Shown here: piece after piece, positions 27,275-37,411 of the stretch | Numbering within the stretch: the stretch's first letter is position 1 | Layout: every line of letters begins with the position of its first letter | From: Dysgonomonadaceae bacterium PH5-43 | GTDB lineage: Bacteria; Bacteroidota; Bacteroidia; Bacteroidales; Azobacteroidaceae | NCBI GenBank assembly: GCA_029916745.1 | Contig: JARXWK010000006.1 | Coordinates: 1 to 64,000, forward strand | Reading direction: 5' to 3' | DNA length: 64,000 nt | Notes under the pieces: generated by a model | Told to the model about the DNA's origin: nothing | Database searches by the model: none | Seen by the model: the letters and a program-made list of their open reading frames with translations, nothing else | Made by a program: the position numbers and the translations under genes

Positions 27275-29353
27275 CTATTCAACTTTGAAATCACCAACCG
27301 TATCATCTGTTATTTGATAAAGTTTCTTTCCTTCTGGAAGTTTAGGCTTAGGTAAGCCCAACCCTGCTATTTCTGCTTTAATTATATCGATAGAGGTTTG
27401 AGTTACGATAAAGTCTGTTCTGTTAACCGGAGTATAGAAACCCCAATCTTGGAAAAATTCAGTAAGATCTAACCCTGCTACCTGACAAGCTATTTTCGTA
27501 AAGTTAAGCTGACACATTCCATCTCTGTTTGATCCGTTTGAAGCAGACGGAGTTGGATCTACTCTTAGCTTTTCATACGTATCGGGGTAAAACTGATCGT
27601 TACCCAACACGTCGTGCATATAAAGTTTTAGCTGCCAAAAAGGAACTAATTTACAGAACACATCAGTATCTGTAGTTCCATCGGCATTTGTAATCATATA
27701 GTTATGCGGAAGACCTGCCTCTACTATTACCTTAATAGCCTTATTGTAACGATTACCATAAGTAGCCAACACTTCGTGGTTTAGGCGAGATTTCAATCCC
27801 CAAGATCTTGTTACGTATTGCGACATAATATTATTGGTTACCTCAGTCATTCCACTCCATTTCAAAACCGGAGTAAGCTGATTAACGTGTCCTATTTCGT
27901 GAGCTGGTCCCCAAGAATTTCCTCCTGCCCAGCCAGCAGTAAAAGATGCATCTTTTAATTTATCCACATTCAACATAAAAGACTGAGTTCCATATTCTCT
28001 ATTATAGCCAGTATAATAGTTTGTTGCGTGCATAAAGTTATCAGAATAAGAAGAAGGCATCACCTGCAAGTGTTGTCTTGTTTTAGGCTCTCTATTATAC
28101 TTGGTTAAACCTAAAAGTTTCCATTCTAATTTAACCATTTCATCGAAAGCGTTAACTAACTCCACTATTTTTCCTGCTGTATGTTGTCTAAACTGATCAG
28201 TATCGAAAGTCATTGACACTTGATTTCCTTTAACATCAAAATATCGGAAAGTAGCATTATCAATAAGAGCCTGCCAATCTGCATTTGTATGTTTTTCTAT
28301 ATCAAAGTATCCGTTTACAGTTCCTGTTATTATATTTATTTTAACAGGAGCCTCGTTTCCTGTTGAAGTATAATATAGAATATACATCAACCCGTCGTAA
28401 GGAGCGGTTATCTTATTCAAACCTGGCTGTAAAACAAAGTTCATACCACCTCTTGAAGCTTGTTCTGTTTCTTGCAAAAACAAAGAAGGATAAGTTGCTT
28501 CGTTAGATTCGTCAGCAAAAACAATTATAGTTTCTCCCTCTTTGGCATAAATACCAGTCGGGTTATCTCTTTTCCCATAATGGAATGCCGCCTTGTTTTG
28601 AGCTGTTGTTATCTCTGGAGCCAAATATGCTTCATAAGTTCCTAATCTGTTTTCTTTATCGAAAGCTCCATAATATATATCTTGAGCGTGCTTCTTATAA
28701 AAGTCTCCGTTAATGTTATTTATGTCGTTAATTGTAACGCCTGCTTTTAATTCCGAACAAGTCATATCGGTGAATATTGACTTATAATCAAACGCATCTT
28801 TGTTATTCTGAAAGAATTGCATTTCAGCACAAGCAACATAGCCATTAGTTCCAGAACTAATAGAGAACTTGATGTATTCAACATTTTCTATTGTTTCAAG
28901 AAATCTTACAGTTGAAGAAGTTGAATTACCCGCGAAATTGTAATCCCCTATTTTTGTTTCGTTAGTCTCTCCTCGTTTTTTACAAAATAACTCAAATGTC
29001 ATTATATGTCCGTTCACTCCATTATCTTGTCGTGGAGTATACGTAACATAATCTATATTTGTATTTTCAGCAAAGTTAAAAGTCAACAAGGTAGGAAACG
29101 TTGTTGTTCCAGAAGCTCCCCAAGCCGAGTGATAGATAGTTGTAAAATCGCCATCAATAGCCTTATTTATATTTTGACCTGCATAATAGGAAGATGCCGT
29201 CGCACTTTTTACTTTAATTTGAAAAGCCGATTCGGGCAAAGAGTTTATTAAAGACTCCACTGTTGGAACCGCTGTCAAAAAAGAATTTTGAGCACTCATT
29301 GGCAATACTGCAATTAGAAGCATTGCTATTATTAATGTATATATCTTTTTCAT
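27275..29353 (-). CDS. M60-family metallopeptidase with F5/8C domain
   Basis: A 692-residue secreted zinc peptidase. The signal peptide ends at about residue 21 (VLPMSAQ). An F5/8 type C (discoidin-like) carbohydrate-binding domain occupies about 45-185. The M60 catalytic domain carries H485-E-I-G-H489 in WGPAHEIGHVNQ with a downstream Glu in GMTEVTNN (E504), the gluzincin arrangement of M60/enhancin enzymes that cleave mucin-like O-glycoproteins. It is the last gene of the 18-kb SusCD operon, 12 bp after the preceding T9SS protein. The final residues (LPEGKKLYQITDDTVGDFKVE) do not form an obvious T9SS signal. Mucin-type substrate is inferred from the family. Confidence 0.9.
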   Translation of the reverse strand: MKKIYTLIIAMLLIAVLPMSAQNSFLTAVPTVESLINSLPESAFQIKVKSATASSYYAGQNINKAIDGDFTTIYHSAWGASGTTTFPTLLTFNFAENTNIDYVTYTPRQDNGVNGHIMTFELFCKKRGETNETKIGDYNFAGNSTSSTVRFLETIENVEYIKFSISSGTNGYVACAEMQFFQNNKDAFDYKSIFTDMTCSELKAGVTINDINNINGDFYKKHAQDIYYGAFDKENRLGTYEAYLAPEITTAQNKAAFHYGKRDNPTGIYAKEGETIIVFADESNEATYPSLFLQETEQASRGGMNFVLQPGLNKITAPYDGLMYILYYTSTGNEAPVKINIITGTVNGYFDIEKHTNADWQALIDNATFRYFDVKGNQVSMTFDTDQFRQHTAGKIVELVNAFDEMVKLEWKLLGLTKYNREPKTRQHLQVMPSSYSDNFMHATNYYTGYNREYGTQSFMLNVDKLKDASFTAGWAGGNSWGPAHEIGHVNQLTPVLKWSGMTEVTNNIMSQYVTRSWGLKSRLNHEVLATYGNRYNKAIKVIVEAGLPHNYMITNADGTTDTDVFCKLVPFWQLKLYMHDVLGNDQFYPDTYEKLRVDPTPSASNGSNRDGMCQLNFTKIACQVAGLDLTEFFQDWGFYTPVNRTDFIVTQTSIDIIKAEIAGLGLPKPKLPEGKKLYQITDDTVGDFKVE

Positions 29354-29365
29354 AATTTAATAATC

Positions 29366-30592
29366 TTATTTTACTAATACCTTTTTAGTTACTCCACCAA
29401 CGGTAACAAAATAAATACCCGAATCTAAAGCATTTGTTTTATTAACTATAGACCCATAAATATTTCTTACCGTATAATCTTCGGCTCCTACAACATATAT
29501 GCGTTTGCTTTCGCTATACACACCGAAATCTATAACATTTTCGGGAACTGATAAGCCTGTTCCTTGAGCCCATTCAAAAGTCCAAGCAAAACTTGAATCT
29601 AAACTACTTCCAGAATAATAATAAGAATCATCTCCCGATGTTGTTGCGCTTAAATATTTATCAACCTCTGCGCCTACACTCACAATTTCAAACTGACCAT
29701 TACCTAACAAGTTTAAGCCCCACGCAATACTATCGTTCTCGGTAGCAGCTTGTGCATAAAAATATCTATCCAAAATAACTTCCGAAGAAATTGTTGTACC
29801 TGTACCTTTATTTACTATTTGATAAGCATAAATACCATTAGCCTGTTGTGTGCTATTGCTTGTCAAAACAAACTTCCAATATTGATTATCGTCAGCTACG
29901 TTTTTATCTGAGACAGAAAACACTACTGATTCGGTAGGATTTTCAATAGCAGTAATACATTTATTTGCATTTCCTGTTTTTGCAGATTTTATAAAATACC
30001 AGATTTCATTATTGTCTTTACTTTCTTCAGGAGAGACTCCTGCTGTTATAAACACAAACCGACCATTAGATTCGTCGGTTACACTTGATGCTCCAAACAT
30101 AATAACATTTTTACGAGAAATCGAAGTTGTAATATGAGCATAAATACTTCCTGCAACTCCTTCTTCTGGTTCTGTCATCATACGTATGGTGTAATTATTT
30201 GATTTCATCTGAAATCTCCAATTAGTTGTAGATGCATTGTCGGCAAGAACGGCTTTTCTTATCTTTAAAGAAGTATCATAAACAACATCTAATTTTTTCC
30301 CTGTTGCTTTGTTTATAATACTATAAGAGGTAGTTGTAGCCTTTTCAATACGCCATAGCTGCGTATTTTTAATTGAAGAGTCTAAACCATTATACATTTT
30401 ACGTCCAAAAACGACGCCTTCTTCAGCAGTCATAACCAAACCAGCCCGAGAACCAGTTCCTACAAGTTGAATATACTGCCACACTGGATCTGCCTCCGTG
30501 CTGGAGACAAATTTTTGTGCCGATACTTTCATTCCGAAAGTAAAGCACATTACAATAGATAAAAATAATACTTTTGTTTTCATGTCTTTCAA
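29366..30592 (-). CDS. Secreted beta-trefoil-like protein with T9SS sorting domain
   Basis: A 408-residue exported protein. After a signal peptide (ending near GMKVSAQ, about residue 26) there are two or three ricin-B-like blocks with recurrent W-x-I/F phrases (NTQLWRIEKATTTSYSIINK, then NNEIWYFIKSAKTGN and DDNQYWKFVLTSN). The last about 65 residues look like a type A T9SS C-terminal domain (YTVRNIYGSIVNK, then GIYFVTVGGVTKKVLVK). It is probably a surface glycan- or peptide-binding protein acting with the M60 peptidase 12 bp downstream. Trefoil assignment is by pattern and less certain than the sorting domain. Confidence 0.7.
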   Translation of the reverse strand: MKDMKTKVLFLSIVMCFTFGMKVSAQKFVSSTEADPVWQYIQLVGTGSRAGLVMTAEEGVVFGRKMYNGLDSSIKNTQLWRIEKATTTSYSIINKATGKKLDVVYDTSLKIRKAVLADNASTTNWRFQMKSNNYTIRMMTEPEEGVAGSIYAHITTSISRKNVIMFGASSVTDESNGRFVFITAGVSPEESKDNNEIWYFIKSAKTGNANKCITAIENPTESVVFSVSDKNVADDNQYWKFVLTSNSTQQANGIYAYQIVNKGTGTTISSEVILDRYFYAQAATENDSIAWGLNLLGNGQFEIVSVGAEVDKYLSATTSGDDSYYYSGSSLDSSFAWTFEWAQGTGLSVPENVIDFGVYSESKRIYVVGAEDYTVRNIYGSIVNKTNALDSGIYFVTVGGVTKKVLVK

Positions 30593-30657
30593 AAAAAAAT
30601 CAAGAGCAAAGATAGCTCTTGATTTTTATAATATTATATTTTTAGATATATTTAATA

Positions 30658-32436
30658 CTATTCTACAACTGGCGGTGTTTCTACCTCCTCTTCTATCTCT
30701 ATTTGTGTATACTTAGAAGGCAAATACCAATTCTTAGAATCCATTAATTTAGATTCTAAAGCAGGGTTTTTCTTAGCAACCGTTTTTGCGATAATACTAT
30801 TATCATTTCTACGCATAGAATAACGCATCAAATCGTGGAAACGATTACCCTCGAAAGCTGTTTCAAGAGCAAATTCTTTTAAGATTAAGTCTTCTACATA
30901 TTCAACTGCTTCTATACTTGCAAGATCAAGATCAGCAGGGATTACATAAGTTGTATCTTCTTTAGAATCTCCACAACCCGCTGAGTGTAAACCTCTATTT
31001 AAGCCAGCTTCATTTTGGCTTCCTGGAGCAAGGAAATCAAATTTCATAAAATCAGGACGATTAGCAGCTTCTGTTGAATCAACATAAGCAGCAATATTAT
31101 TTTCTGTTAGTCCATATTTCAACATAGCCATAGCCATAGAAGGGAAACCTGCACCTTCAGGATTTGTTGATCTATTTATTGCTTCAGCATAACGCAACAG
31201 CAAACCTGGATAAGTATGAATAAAAGCGGCATTAAGACTTGAATATTTACGAATATACGGAATAGTATCGTTAGATGATGTAAAAGAATAAGCATACGTA
31301 CCATCACAACCACGTCCATACATAGGGACAAGACAACCTCTCATATCTCCTGGTAAATAGTAGCTCATTTTCGCATCTTCATCCCAATAACAATAAGTTT
31401 CCGAATTGTACATATTAATAGCTGCATCTGAAGGCTTCAATTCGTAAGTATAATACTCATTATATGCACTAACTGACCTAGTCATATTGTGAATATTCAT
31501 CACCTTTGCAGACGATCCAGTATAATCAGCTATTATTGTATAATTATGAGTTGTCGCAGATGAATAAGTAGTAAATCCATTATAGCCACAGTCAGGATTT
31601 AGGATTGATGTTAAAACAGGGTTAGTTCCCCATCTATTTCTGTCAAGACTACGATATACAGTAGCTCCTCCTGGTTTTACATCTACTTCTTTAGATATTA
31701 TTTTGTAATACTGTTTAGCAGCCTCATCGTATTGTTGTGTCCATAAATAAAGATCACCTAATAGATAAGCTGGTTGAAACATATAATAACAAGCTAAATA
31801 CTGTCCTACCGCTGGCGATTTAAGAGCATAATTAGGCATAGGAAGATCTACAAGAGGTAGCAATTCGGGGATTAAACGATCTGCCAATCCATAGATATCA
31901 ACCAGATCATATTCCTTTTTAGTATCTCCAACTGTCAAAATAGGAGTTTCAATATATGGAACAGTACCATAGTTTAATACCAACTGTAAATAAGTCCAAG
32001 CTCTAATAGACTTTACCGCAGCACACTCTATTTTCATAACATTCAATCCATCAACAAGAGGTAAACCTGTATCTACATTCTGAATGTAGTAGTTACAGTT
32101 ATTTATTATCTCATAATACTCTCTTGAAGAAAGGTATGGATTGTCTTCTGTTTTATAATCCAAAGCCGCTATATCTTTCAAAAACTGGCTTGAATTTTCT
32201 GTTACATCCATTAGCTCCGCTCTTAACTCTCCGAGTACGACATAACGATCTCCAAGATTTCTAAGTTTTGCTAATATTCCCACTACGGTATTAAATGTAT
32301 CATTTGCAGAATCTAAGTCATGATCCTTTGTCAATACAACTCGATCCGTATCAACATCTAACATATCGCCACAAGCAGAAAACAATAATCCGCAAGCCAA
32401 AAACAGCGATCCAAATATTTTAGTTATTTTTTTCAT
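30658..32436 (-). CDS. SusD/RagB-family nutrient-binding lipoprotein (second pair)
   Basis: A 592-residue outer-membrane lipoprotein with lipobox cysteine at about residue 22 (FLACGLLFSACGDMLDVDTD). It has the SusD tetratricopeptide-like helices and the C-terminal FAFETAFEGNRFHDLMRYSMR-type SusD signature (here EFALETAFEGNRFHDLMR). SusD caps the SusC transporter and captures substrate. It lies 31 bp after its SusC partner. The C terminus is acidic (QIEIEEEVETPPVVE). The substrate is unknown; the operon context suggests glycopeptides. Confidence 0.9.
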   Translation of the reverse strand: MKKITKIFGSLFLACGLLFSACGDMLDVDTDRVVLTKDHDLDSANDTFNTVVGILAKLRNLGDRYVVLGELRAELMDVTENSSQFLKDIAALDYKTEDNPYLSSREYYEIINNCNYYIQNVDTGLPLVDGLNVMKIECAAVKSIRAWTYLQLVLNYGTVPYIETPILTVGDTKKEYDLVDIYGLADRLIPELLPLVDLPMPNYALKSPAVGQYLACYYMFQPAYLLGDLYLWTQQYDEAAKQYYKIISKEVDVKPGGATVYRSLDRNRWGTNPVLTSILNPDCGYNGFTTYSSATTHNYTIIADYTGSSAKVMNIHNMTRSVSAYNEYYTYELKPSDAAINMYNSETYCYWDEDAKMSYYLPGDMRGCLVPMYGRGCDGTYAYSFTSSNDTIPYIRKYSSLNAAFIHTYPGLLLRYAEAINRSTNPEGAGFPSMAMAMLKYGLTENNIAAYVDSTEAANRPDFMKFDFLAPGSQNEAGLNRGLHSAGCGDSKEDTTYVIPADLDLASIEAVEYVEDLILKEFALETAFEGNRFHDLMRYSMRRNDNSIIAKTVAKKNPALESKLMDSKNWYLPSKYTQIEIEEEVETPPVVE

Positions 32437-32467
32437 ACATATTTATTTTTGAAAATGAGAAATATGA

Positions 32468-35400
32468 TTACAAGTTTATTTTTACTCCTAAATGGAAACT
32501 TCTACCTTGAGGAGTTAAACCATTATCCACACCTTGGAACAATGCCGAATTACTCATCGTAAATTCAGGATCACTTCCTGTATATTTAGTCCAAGTCCAA
32601 ACATTGTTTACAGAACCCCATACAGTAATTCCTTGTAAGAAAGAAAGTCTAAACGGTATATCATACGATAATGTTATATTTTTCAATCTTAAATAAGAAC
32701 CATCTTCAATCCATCTATCAGAGAAAACATTGTTACCTATTGCATCTCCATACTGAGATCTTGGCATCGTTGTTACATCTCCTGGTTTCACCCATCTATT
32801 TTGCATTGCAGTTGTTTGATTATAGAACGAAGAACCTGATTCTAATTGAGAACGCAAGTAGTTATAAACATCATTGCCATAAGAATAAGTAAATAATGCA
32901 TCTAAAGTAAATTGTTTAAATTTGAACTTAGTGAATATATTACCATAAAGGTCAGGATTAGGATCACCTATTATCATCTTATCGCTTTCATTAATATAAC
33001 CGTCGCCATTAAGGTCTACAAATCGAACATCACCTGCTTGATATTCCTCTCCCTTTGCATTATACATATGTCTTGTATTACCATCTTGGTCTGTGTATGC
33101 AGATGCTGCTTCTTCAGCAGTTGCGAATACATTTCCTTCGGTTTTATACCCCCAGAAAGTACCTATAGGTCTGCCTACTTGAGTCATTATAGTACCAGCA
33201 TCTGAAGAATCACCTATAATATTTGTTTCATAAGCTTTACCTGGTAATGTTAACAACTTATTTTGGTAATGACCTAAGCTACCTCCAAGTTCCCATTGGA
33301 AATTACGAAGATTCATAACCTTAACATTAGTAGAAAATTCAAGACCTTTATTTTCTAATTTACCACCATTAACCCACTGGTATTTGCAACCTGCGATTTC
33401 AGCTATTTCTTTTAAAGTAAGTAAATCATCTGTTGTACTTTTATAAGCATCAACAGTAAGAGCCAATCTGTTATTGAACAGATTCATATCTAAACCTACA
33501 TTGAATTTCTTAGTAGTTTCCCATTGAATTTGTTCATTCACTGTATTTCCTAAGCCTAAACCTATCGCTTTATCGTGATATAAAACAGAATTAAAATAAG
33601 ATGCCGACGCATAAGGGTCTATATCGTCGTTTCCTGTTATTGTATAGCTTGCTCTAAGTTTTAATAAATCAACAAAAGTTACATCTTTCATAAATTCTTC
33701 AGAAGAAATTACCCATGCTCCCATTACAGAAGGGAAAAGTCCCCATCTCTGACCAAACATATCAAAACCATCAGTAGCTTCAGCTCCAAAACGAGAAGAT
33801 GCGTCAGCTGATGCTGTTAATGCAAGAATGTATTTATTCTTGAAGTCATAAGTTGCATTAGCATACCAACTCATACTTTTCCATTTTTCATCAGTTCCAG
33901 AAACTGATTTATTTTGAAGTCCTGAGATTAAAACCTTCACATTGTCATTACCAGTATTGTAACCTTTAGGTAGCATTGAGTTATAAGAATCAGAAACATA
34001 TCTGAAACCACCTAATAAATCTAAATTATGACCTCCATCAAATTCGAATTTCCAATCCAAACGAGTATCGCTAAATACTGAGTTTTGTCTTTGACTTAAA
34101 TCTCGAACTTCATTATCATAACCAATTCCATCAACGACTAATTCAGCGATACCTTCTTTTGGAATAAAGAACGATTCTTTAACACGGCTCATAGTATAGC
34201 CAAAAGTTGTTCCAAATCTGATATTATCTGTGAATTGGTAATAAGGATTAACTCTCAAATTAAAAGTAGTTCTATCAGCAGTACCTCTCGCATTTTCTGT
34301 TAAAGCCACAGGATTAGATATTTGCTTACCTGTAGCTGGGTCAATTGCATCAGCATTTGATAATCTTGGAGAAAACTCTGTTGAATTTGCAGCATATCTA
34401 TGAGATGCTAATATTGGAGCTTTAACCAAGCTTATGAATCCTGGAGCAGTTTTGTTATCCATACCATCATCTCTCATATTTCTTGTGATACGAGCAATAC
34501 CAATCCCCATACTTGTGTACATTTTTGAAAACATTTTTATGTCGGCATTAAAACGAGCATTAAATCTGTCCATATCTGTATTGTCAACAGTTCCTTGATT
34601 TTGCATATATCCCATAGATAGGTTATACAAAGCCACGTCATCACCACCATTTACCGAAAGTCCTATACTGCTGTACATTCCATCTCTGTAAACTTCGTCT
34701 GACCAATCTGTGTCATTTTGATAATCAAGTACATTAATAACAGTTTCGTCTAAGAATGGGAAATAAGACTCTATCTTTCCAAGATCGTAATCTCTCTGTG
34801 TCATCCAACCTTGAGCTAAGTTACTAGCATAAGCTTTATATTGGCTTCCATTCATCATTTTAGGGAAAGAAGGCTTTTGATTAACGCCCACTGTAACATC
34901 AGCAGAAATACGCGTTGCCATATCTCTACCTCTTTTTGTTTTAATCAAAACAACTCCGTTAGCCCCTTTACTTCCGTATATAGAATTACCATCTTTAACA
35001 AGAGTTATTTCTTCAATATCGTTAATATCCAAAGCTTCCAATGGATTTGAAAAATATCCCGTATGAACAGACGTTGTATTCAATTGGTTATCCCAATAAA
35101 TTCCATCAACTATATACAATGGTTGAGCATTTGCATTCAAAGAGTTTAACCCTCTAATAAACATTGCAGCTCCAATTCCAGAAACACCCGAACGAGTTAT
35201 CATTCTTGCGTCGCCTCCTAATTTGGCTTGCATATCAGAATCTATAGTTATTGATGCCGATTTGTCTAAATCATCAATTTTGTTAACCGCATTAAGAGTT
35301 ATTGTTTTTCTCTTTTCAACACCTGTTGTTAACTCTAAAGATTCGTAGTTGTCAGTGAAAACATTTTTGTATAACTGAGTATTAACTACTTCTCTTCCTC

Positions 35401-35719
35401 TTACAGGCACTTCTCTAAGTGTATAGTCTGGATAAGACACCAATAAAACTTCAGAAGAAGTAGGCACTTTAATTTTATAGTTACCATTTTCATCTGTTAG
35501 CACCGACAATGCAGTTTCTGCTATTGCAACTCTTGCTCCATTAAGCGGATTTTTAGTTGCAGCATCTATTACAGTACCGGTAACAACTAAATCGCCTTTC
35601 TTATCTTGTGCACTCGCATTTATGCCTGGCAAAAACATAGCGATAGCAACAACAAAACACAATATTCGTTGCATCGACAAATGACTTTTGATTGCACTTT
35701 TGAAATTATATTCTTTCAT
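32468..35719 (-). CDS. SusC/RagA-family TonB-dependent transporter (second pair)
   Basis: A 1083-residue outer-membrane transporter. A signal region (start at 35719, or MQRILCF at 35674) is followed by a carboxypeptidase-D-like regulatory domain (about 40-125), a TonB plug (about 135-270, with MFIRGLNSLNANAQPLYIVD and YGSKGANGVVLIKTKRG), and a 22-strand barrel ending in LGVKINL. There is no N-terminal STN domain, so it is not wired to a FecR/ECF transducer. It starts 20 bp after a FAS1 lipoprotein gene and precedes its SusD partner. Confidence 0.92.
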   Translation of the reverse strand: MKEYNFKSAIKSHLSMQRILCFVVAIAMFLPGINASAQDKKGDLVVTGTVIDAATKNPLNGARVAIAETALSVLTDENGNYKIKVPTSSEVLLVSYPDYTLREVPVRGREVVNTQLYKNVFTDNYESLELTTGVEKRKTITLNAVNKIDDLDKSASITIDSDMQAKLGGDARMITRSGVSGIGAAMFIRGLNSLNANAQPLYIVDGIYWDNQLNTTSVHTGYFSNPLEALDINDIEEITLVKDGNSIYGSKGANGVVLIKTKRGRDMATRISADVTVGVNQKPSFPKMMNGSQYKAYASNLAQGWMTQRDYDLGKIESYFPFLDETVINVLDYQNDTDWSDEVYRDGMYSSIGLSVNGGDDVALYNLSMGYMQNQGTVDNTDMDRFNARFNADIKMFSKMYTSMGIGIARITRNMRDDGMDNKTAPGFISLVKAPILASHRYAANSTEFSPRLSNADAIDPATGKQISNPVALTENARGTADRTTFNLRVNPYYQFTDNIRFGTTFGYTMSRVKESFFIPKEGIAELVVDGIGYDNEVRDLSQRQNSVFSDTRLDWKFEFDGGHNLDLLGGFRYVSDSYNSMLPKGYNTGNDNVKVLISGLQNKSVSGTDEKWKSMSWYANATYDFKNKYILALTASADASSRFGAEATDGFDMFGQRWGLFPSVMGAWVISSEEFMKDVTFVDLLKLRASYTITGNDDIDPYASASYFNSVLYHDKAIGLGLGNTVNEQIQWETTKKFNVGLDMNLFNNRLALTVDAYKSTTDDLLTLKEIAEIAGCKYQWVNGGKLENKGLEFSTNVKVMNLRNFQWELGGSLGHYQNKLLTLPGKAYETNIIGDSSDAGTIMTQVGRPIGTFWGYKTEGNVFATAEEAASAYTDQDGNTRHMYNAKGEEYQAGDVRFVDLNGDGYINESDKMIIGDPNPDLYGNIFTKFKFKQFTLDALFTYSYGNDVYNYLRSQLESGSSFYNQTTAMQNRWVKPGDVTTMPRSQYGDAIGNNVFSDRWIEDGSYLRLKNITLSYDIPFRLSFLQGITVWGSVNNVWTWTKYTGSDPEFTMSNSALFQGVDNGLTPQGRSFHLGVKINL

Positions 35720-35739
35720 ATCATCATTAATTTTAAGAG

Positions 35740-37383
35740 TTAATTATACTTTGGCACTAAGCGTAAGTAATCAATGCTCATTCTATTAGCATATTTACCT
35801 AATTCATTAGGACGAGATATATTTGTTTCCACTTTTATCTTTATTCCTGGATTTGATTCGTTAATAAACGAGTATGGAAGTTTGAAATCCTTAGCAATCA
35901 ACATATCTGTCATTATAGTGTCGTTCACTTCATTCATTTCTACTCCATTCTCATCAACTGGAATAAATCCCTTAGGATCGCCTGGCTCTCCACCACTATT
36001 GATAGCATCATATTCGCCTGTTTCGCGATTATATTGAAAAATAGTGAATTTAACTTTAGTCTTTCTACTTGTTGTAGGCCACTTAATATTATCTGGCATA
36101 AATCTACAATAGATATCGTAAGTAGCCGCTAATGTATTCGGAATTAAGTATTCAATATAAACTTTATTTACAGTACCTTTTGATTCTATATATTGAAAAG
36201 TGTTAAAAGACGCCATATATTGAGGGTCTGTTTGCATAGACATACTTCCTAATACATTATCAGGAGGCAATATATAATAATTAGACTCGGTAGCTTCAAT
36301 AACAAGTTCTTTGTTCCAAGCCATTTCCATTAAAGGAGTAAATTCGTTTGTTACATATACAGTTCCATTACTTAATGTTTCAGGAGTACTTGACTGAAAC
36401 TCTTCAGGGAAACACGTTCCATTTCTTGTAGAAGTAACAAATGATGGAGTGTTATCTCCTTCTTGATCAAAAGTTAAATCACCTCTAAATACCAAGTCTT
36501 GTACTATTGAAAATTTAGTATAGTAATCTTGTATAGAATCTGGATTCTCTAAACTATTATTCACAAAATATGGTGCACGTTCTGCGTACGCTTTATCCCA
36601 AGCTTCATTGGTTGGCAACAACATAGTATAAACACTATCTTCATTGTTTATAGGATAAAAACCTCCTCTGTAAAAATATTCTGGGTAAATAGCAGTGTTT
36701 CTCAAGATAGGATAACCCTCCCAGAAAACATTCTTCTCATTAAAAACAGAATCATAAACAGCCAATCCTTCTTCATTATAATCTATGATATTAGACTGCG
36801 ACTGGTTGAATTCCATTTTAGTAAATGAATAAAGATAATTTTTAATATTTTCAAAACCAGGGTCTTCCATTTTCTCCCAAAGATTAGGAGCAAATGGCAC
36901 CTGATTTTCTACAATATGTATAAGTCCATTATCTGTAGAAATATTAGGCGTTTCAATCTTTACACCTGCAAATTCATAATTACCTGATTGACCTACAAAT
37001 TTAAGAAGCTTTGTATTAGTCATAAGTATCGTTTCGTCAAGAGTTCCAGAAGCTGGGTGATTGAAACGAGCTATATGATTTTTCACAAATCTTAAAGTGT
37101 CATTCATTGTAGCAAAAGTTAGTCCCTGAAGAGCGTCATTTTTAGGAGCCCAAACTGTGTAAGTTTCGCTTCTTGACAATACATCTCCATAGCCCGATCC
37201 TTGCAATAACTTAGCAAATTCAGATAAATCTTTATTCGCCACAATAGTTTCCATTAATGACTTTCCAGACACAATGGATGGGTTGGGATCAAAGTGGTCG
37301 TCATTGTTACACGAAGACGTGAATACCAATGAGATTATTAAACCCATTACCGCATATATATTTTTTATATTTGAAATTTTCAT
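35740..37383 (-). CDS. Fasciclin (FAS1)-domain lipoprotein, 547 residues
   Basis: An exported lipoprotein with lipobox cysteine at about residue 25 (SLVFTSSCNNDDHFD). The N-terminal region (about 40-150) has the FAS1 pattern (LMETIVANKDLSEFAKLLQGSG, then YTVWAPKNDALQ and NHIARFNHPASG). A second, degenerate FAS1 region (TMLLPTNEAWDKAY) is followed by a beta-rich C-terminal part. FAS1 domains mediate adhesion or glycan binding. It sits between SusD of the first pair and SusC of the second, an unusual but orderly position matching the larger FAS1 gene at 42509-45142. Confidence 0.82.
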   Translation of the reverse strand: MKISNIKNIYAVMGLIISLVFTSSCNNDDHFDPNPSIVSGKSLMETIVANKDLSEFAKLLQGSGYGDVLSRSETYTVWAPKNDALQGLTFATMNDTLRFVKNHIARFNHPASGTLDETILMTNTKLLKFVGQSGNYEFAGVKIETPNISTDNGLIHIVENQVPFAPNLWEKMEDPGFENIKNYLYSFTKMEFNQSQSNIIDYNEEGLAVYDSVFNEKNVFWEGYPILRNTAIYPEYFYRGGFYPINNEDSVYTMLLPTNEAWDKAYAERAPYFVNNSLENPDSIQDYYTKFSIVQDLVFRGDLTFDQEGDNTPSFVTSTRNGTCFPEEFQSSTPETLSNGTVYVTNEFTPLMEMAWNKELVIEATESNYYILPPDNVLGSMSMQTDPQYMASFNTFQYIESKGTVNKVYIEYLIPNTLAATYDIYCRFMPDNIKWPTTSRKTKVKFTIFQYNRETGEYDAINSGGEPGDPKGFIPVDENGVEMNEVNDTIMTDMLIAKDFKLPYSFINESNPGIKIKVETNISRPNELGKYANRMSIDYLRLVPKYN

Positions 37384-37411
37384 AACTATTATTTTTTTAA
37401 TCAGACATTAA

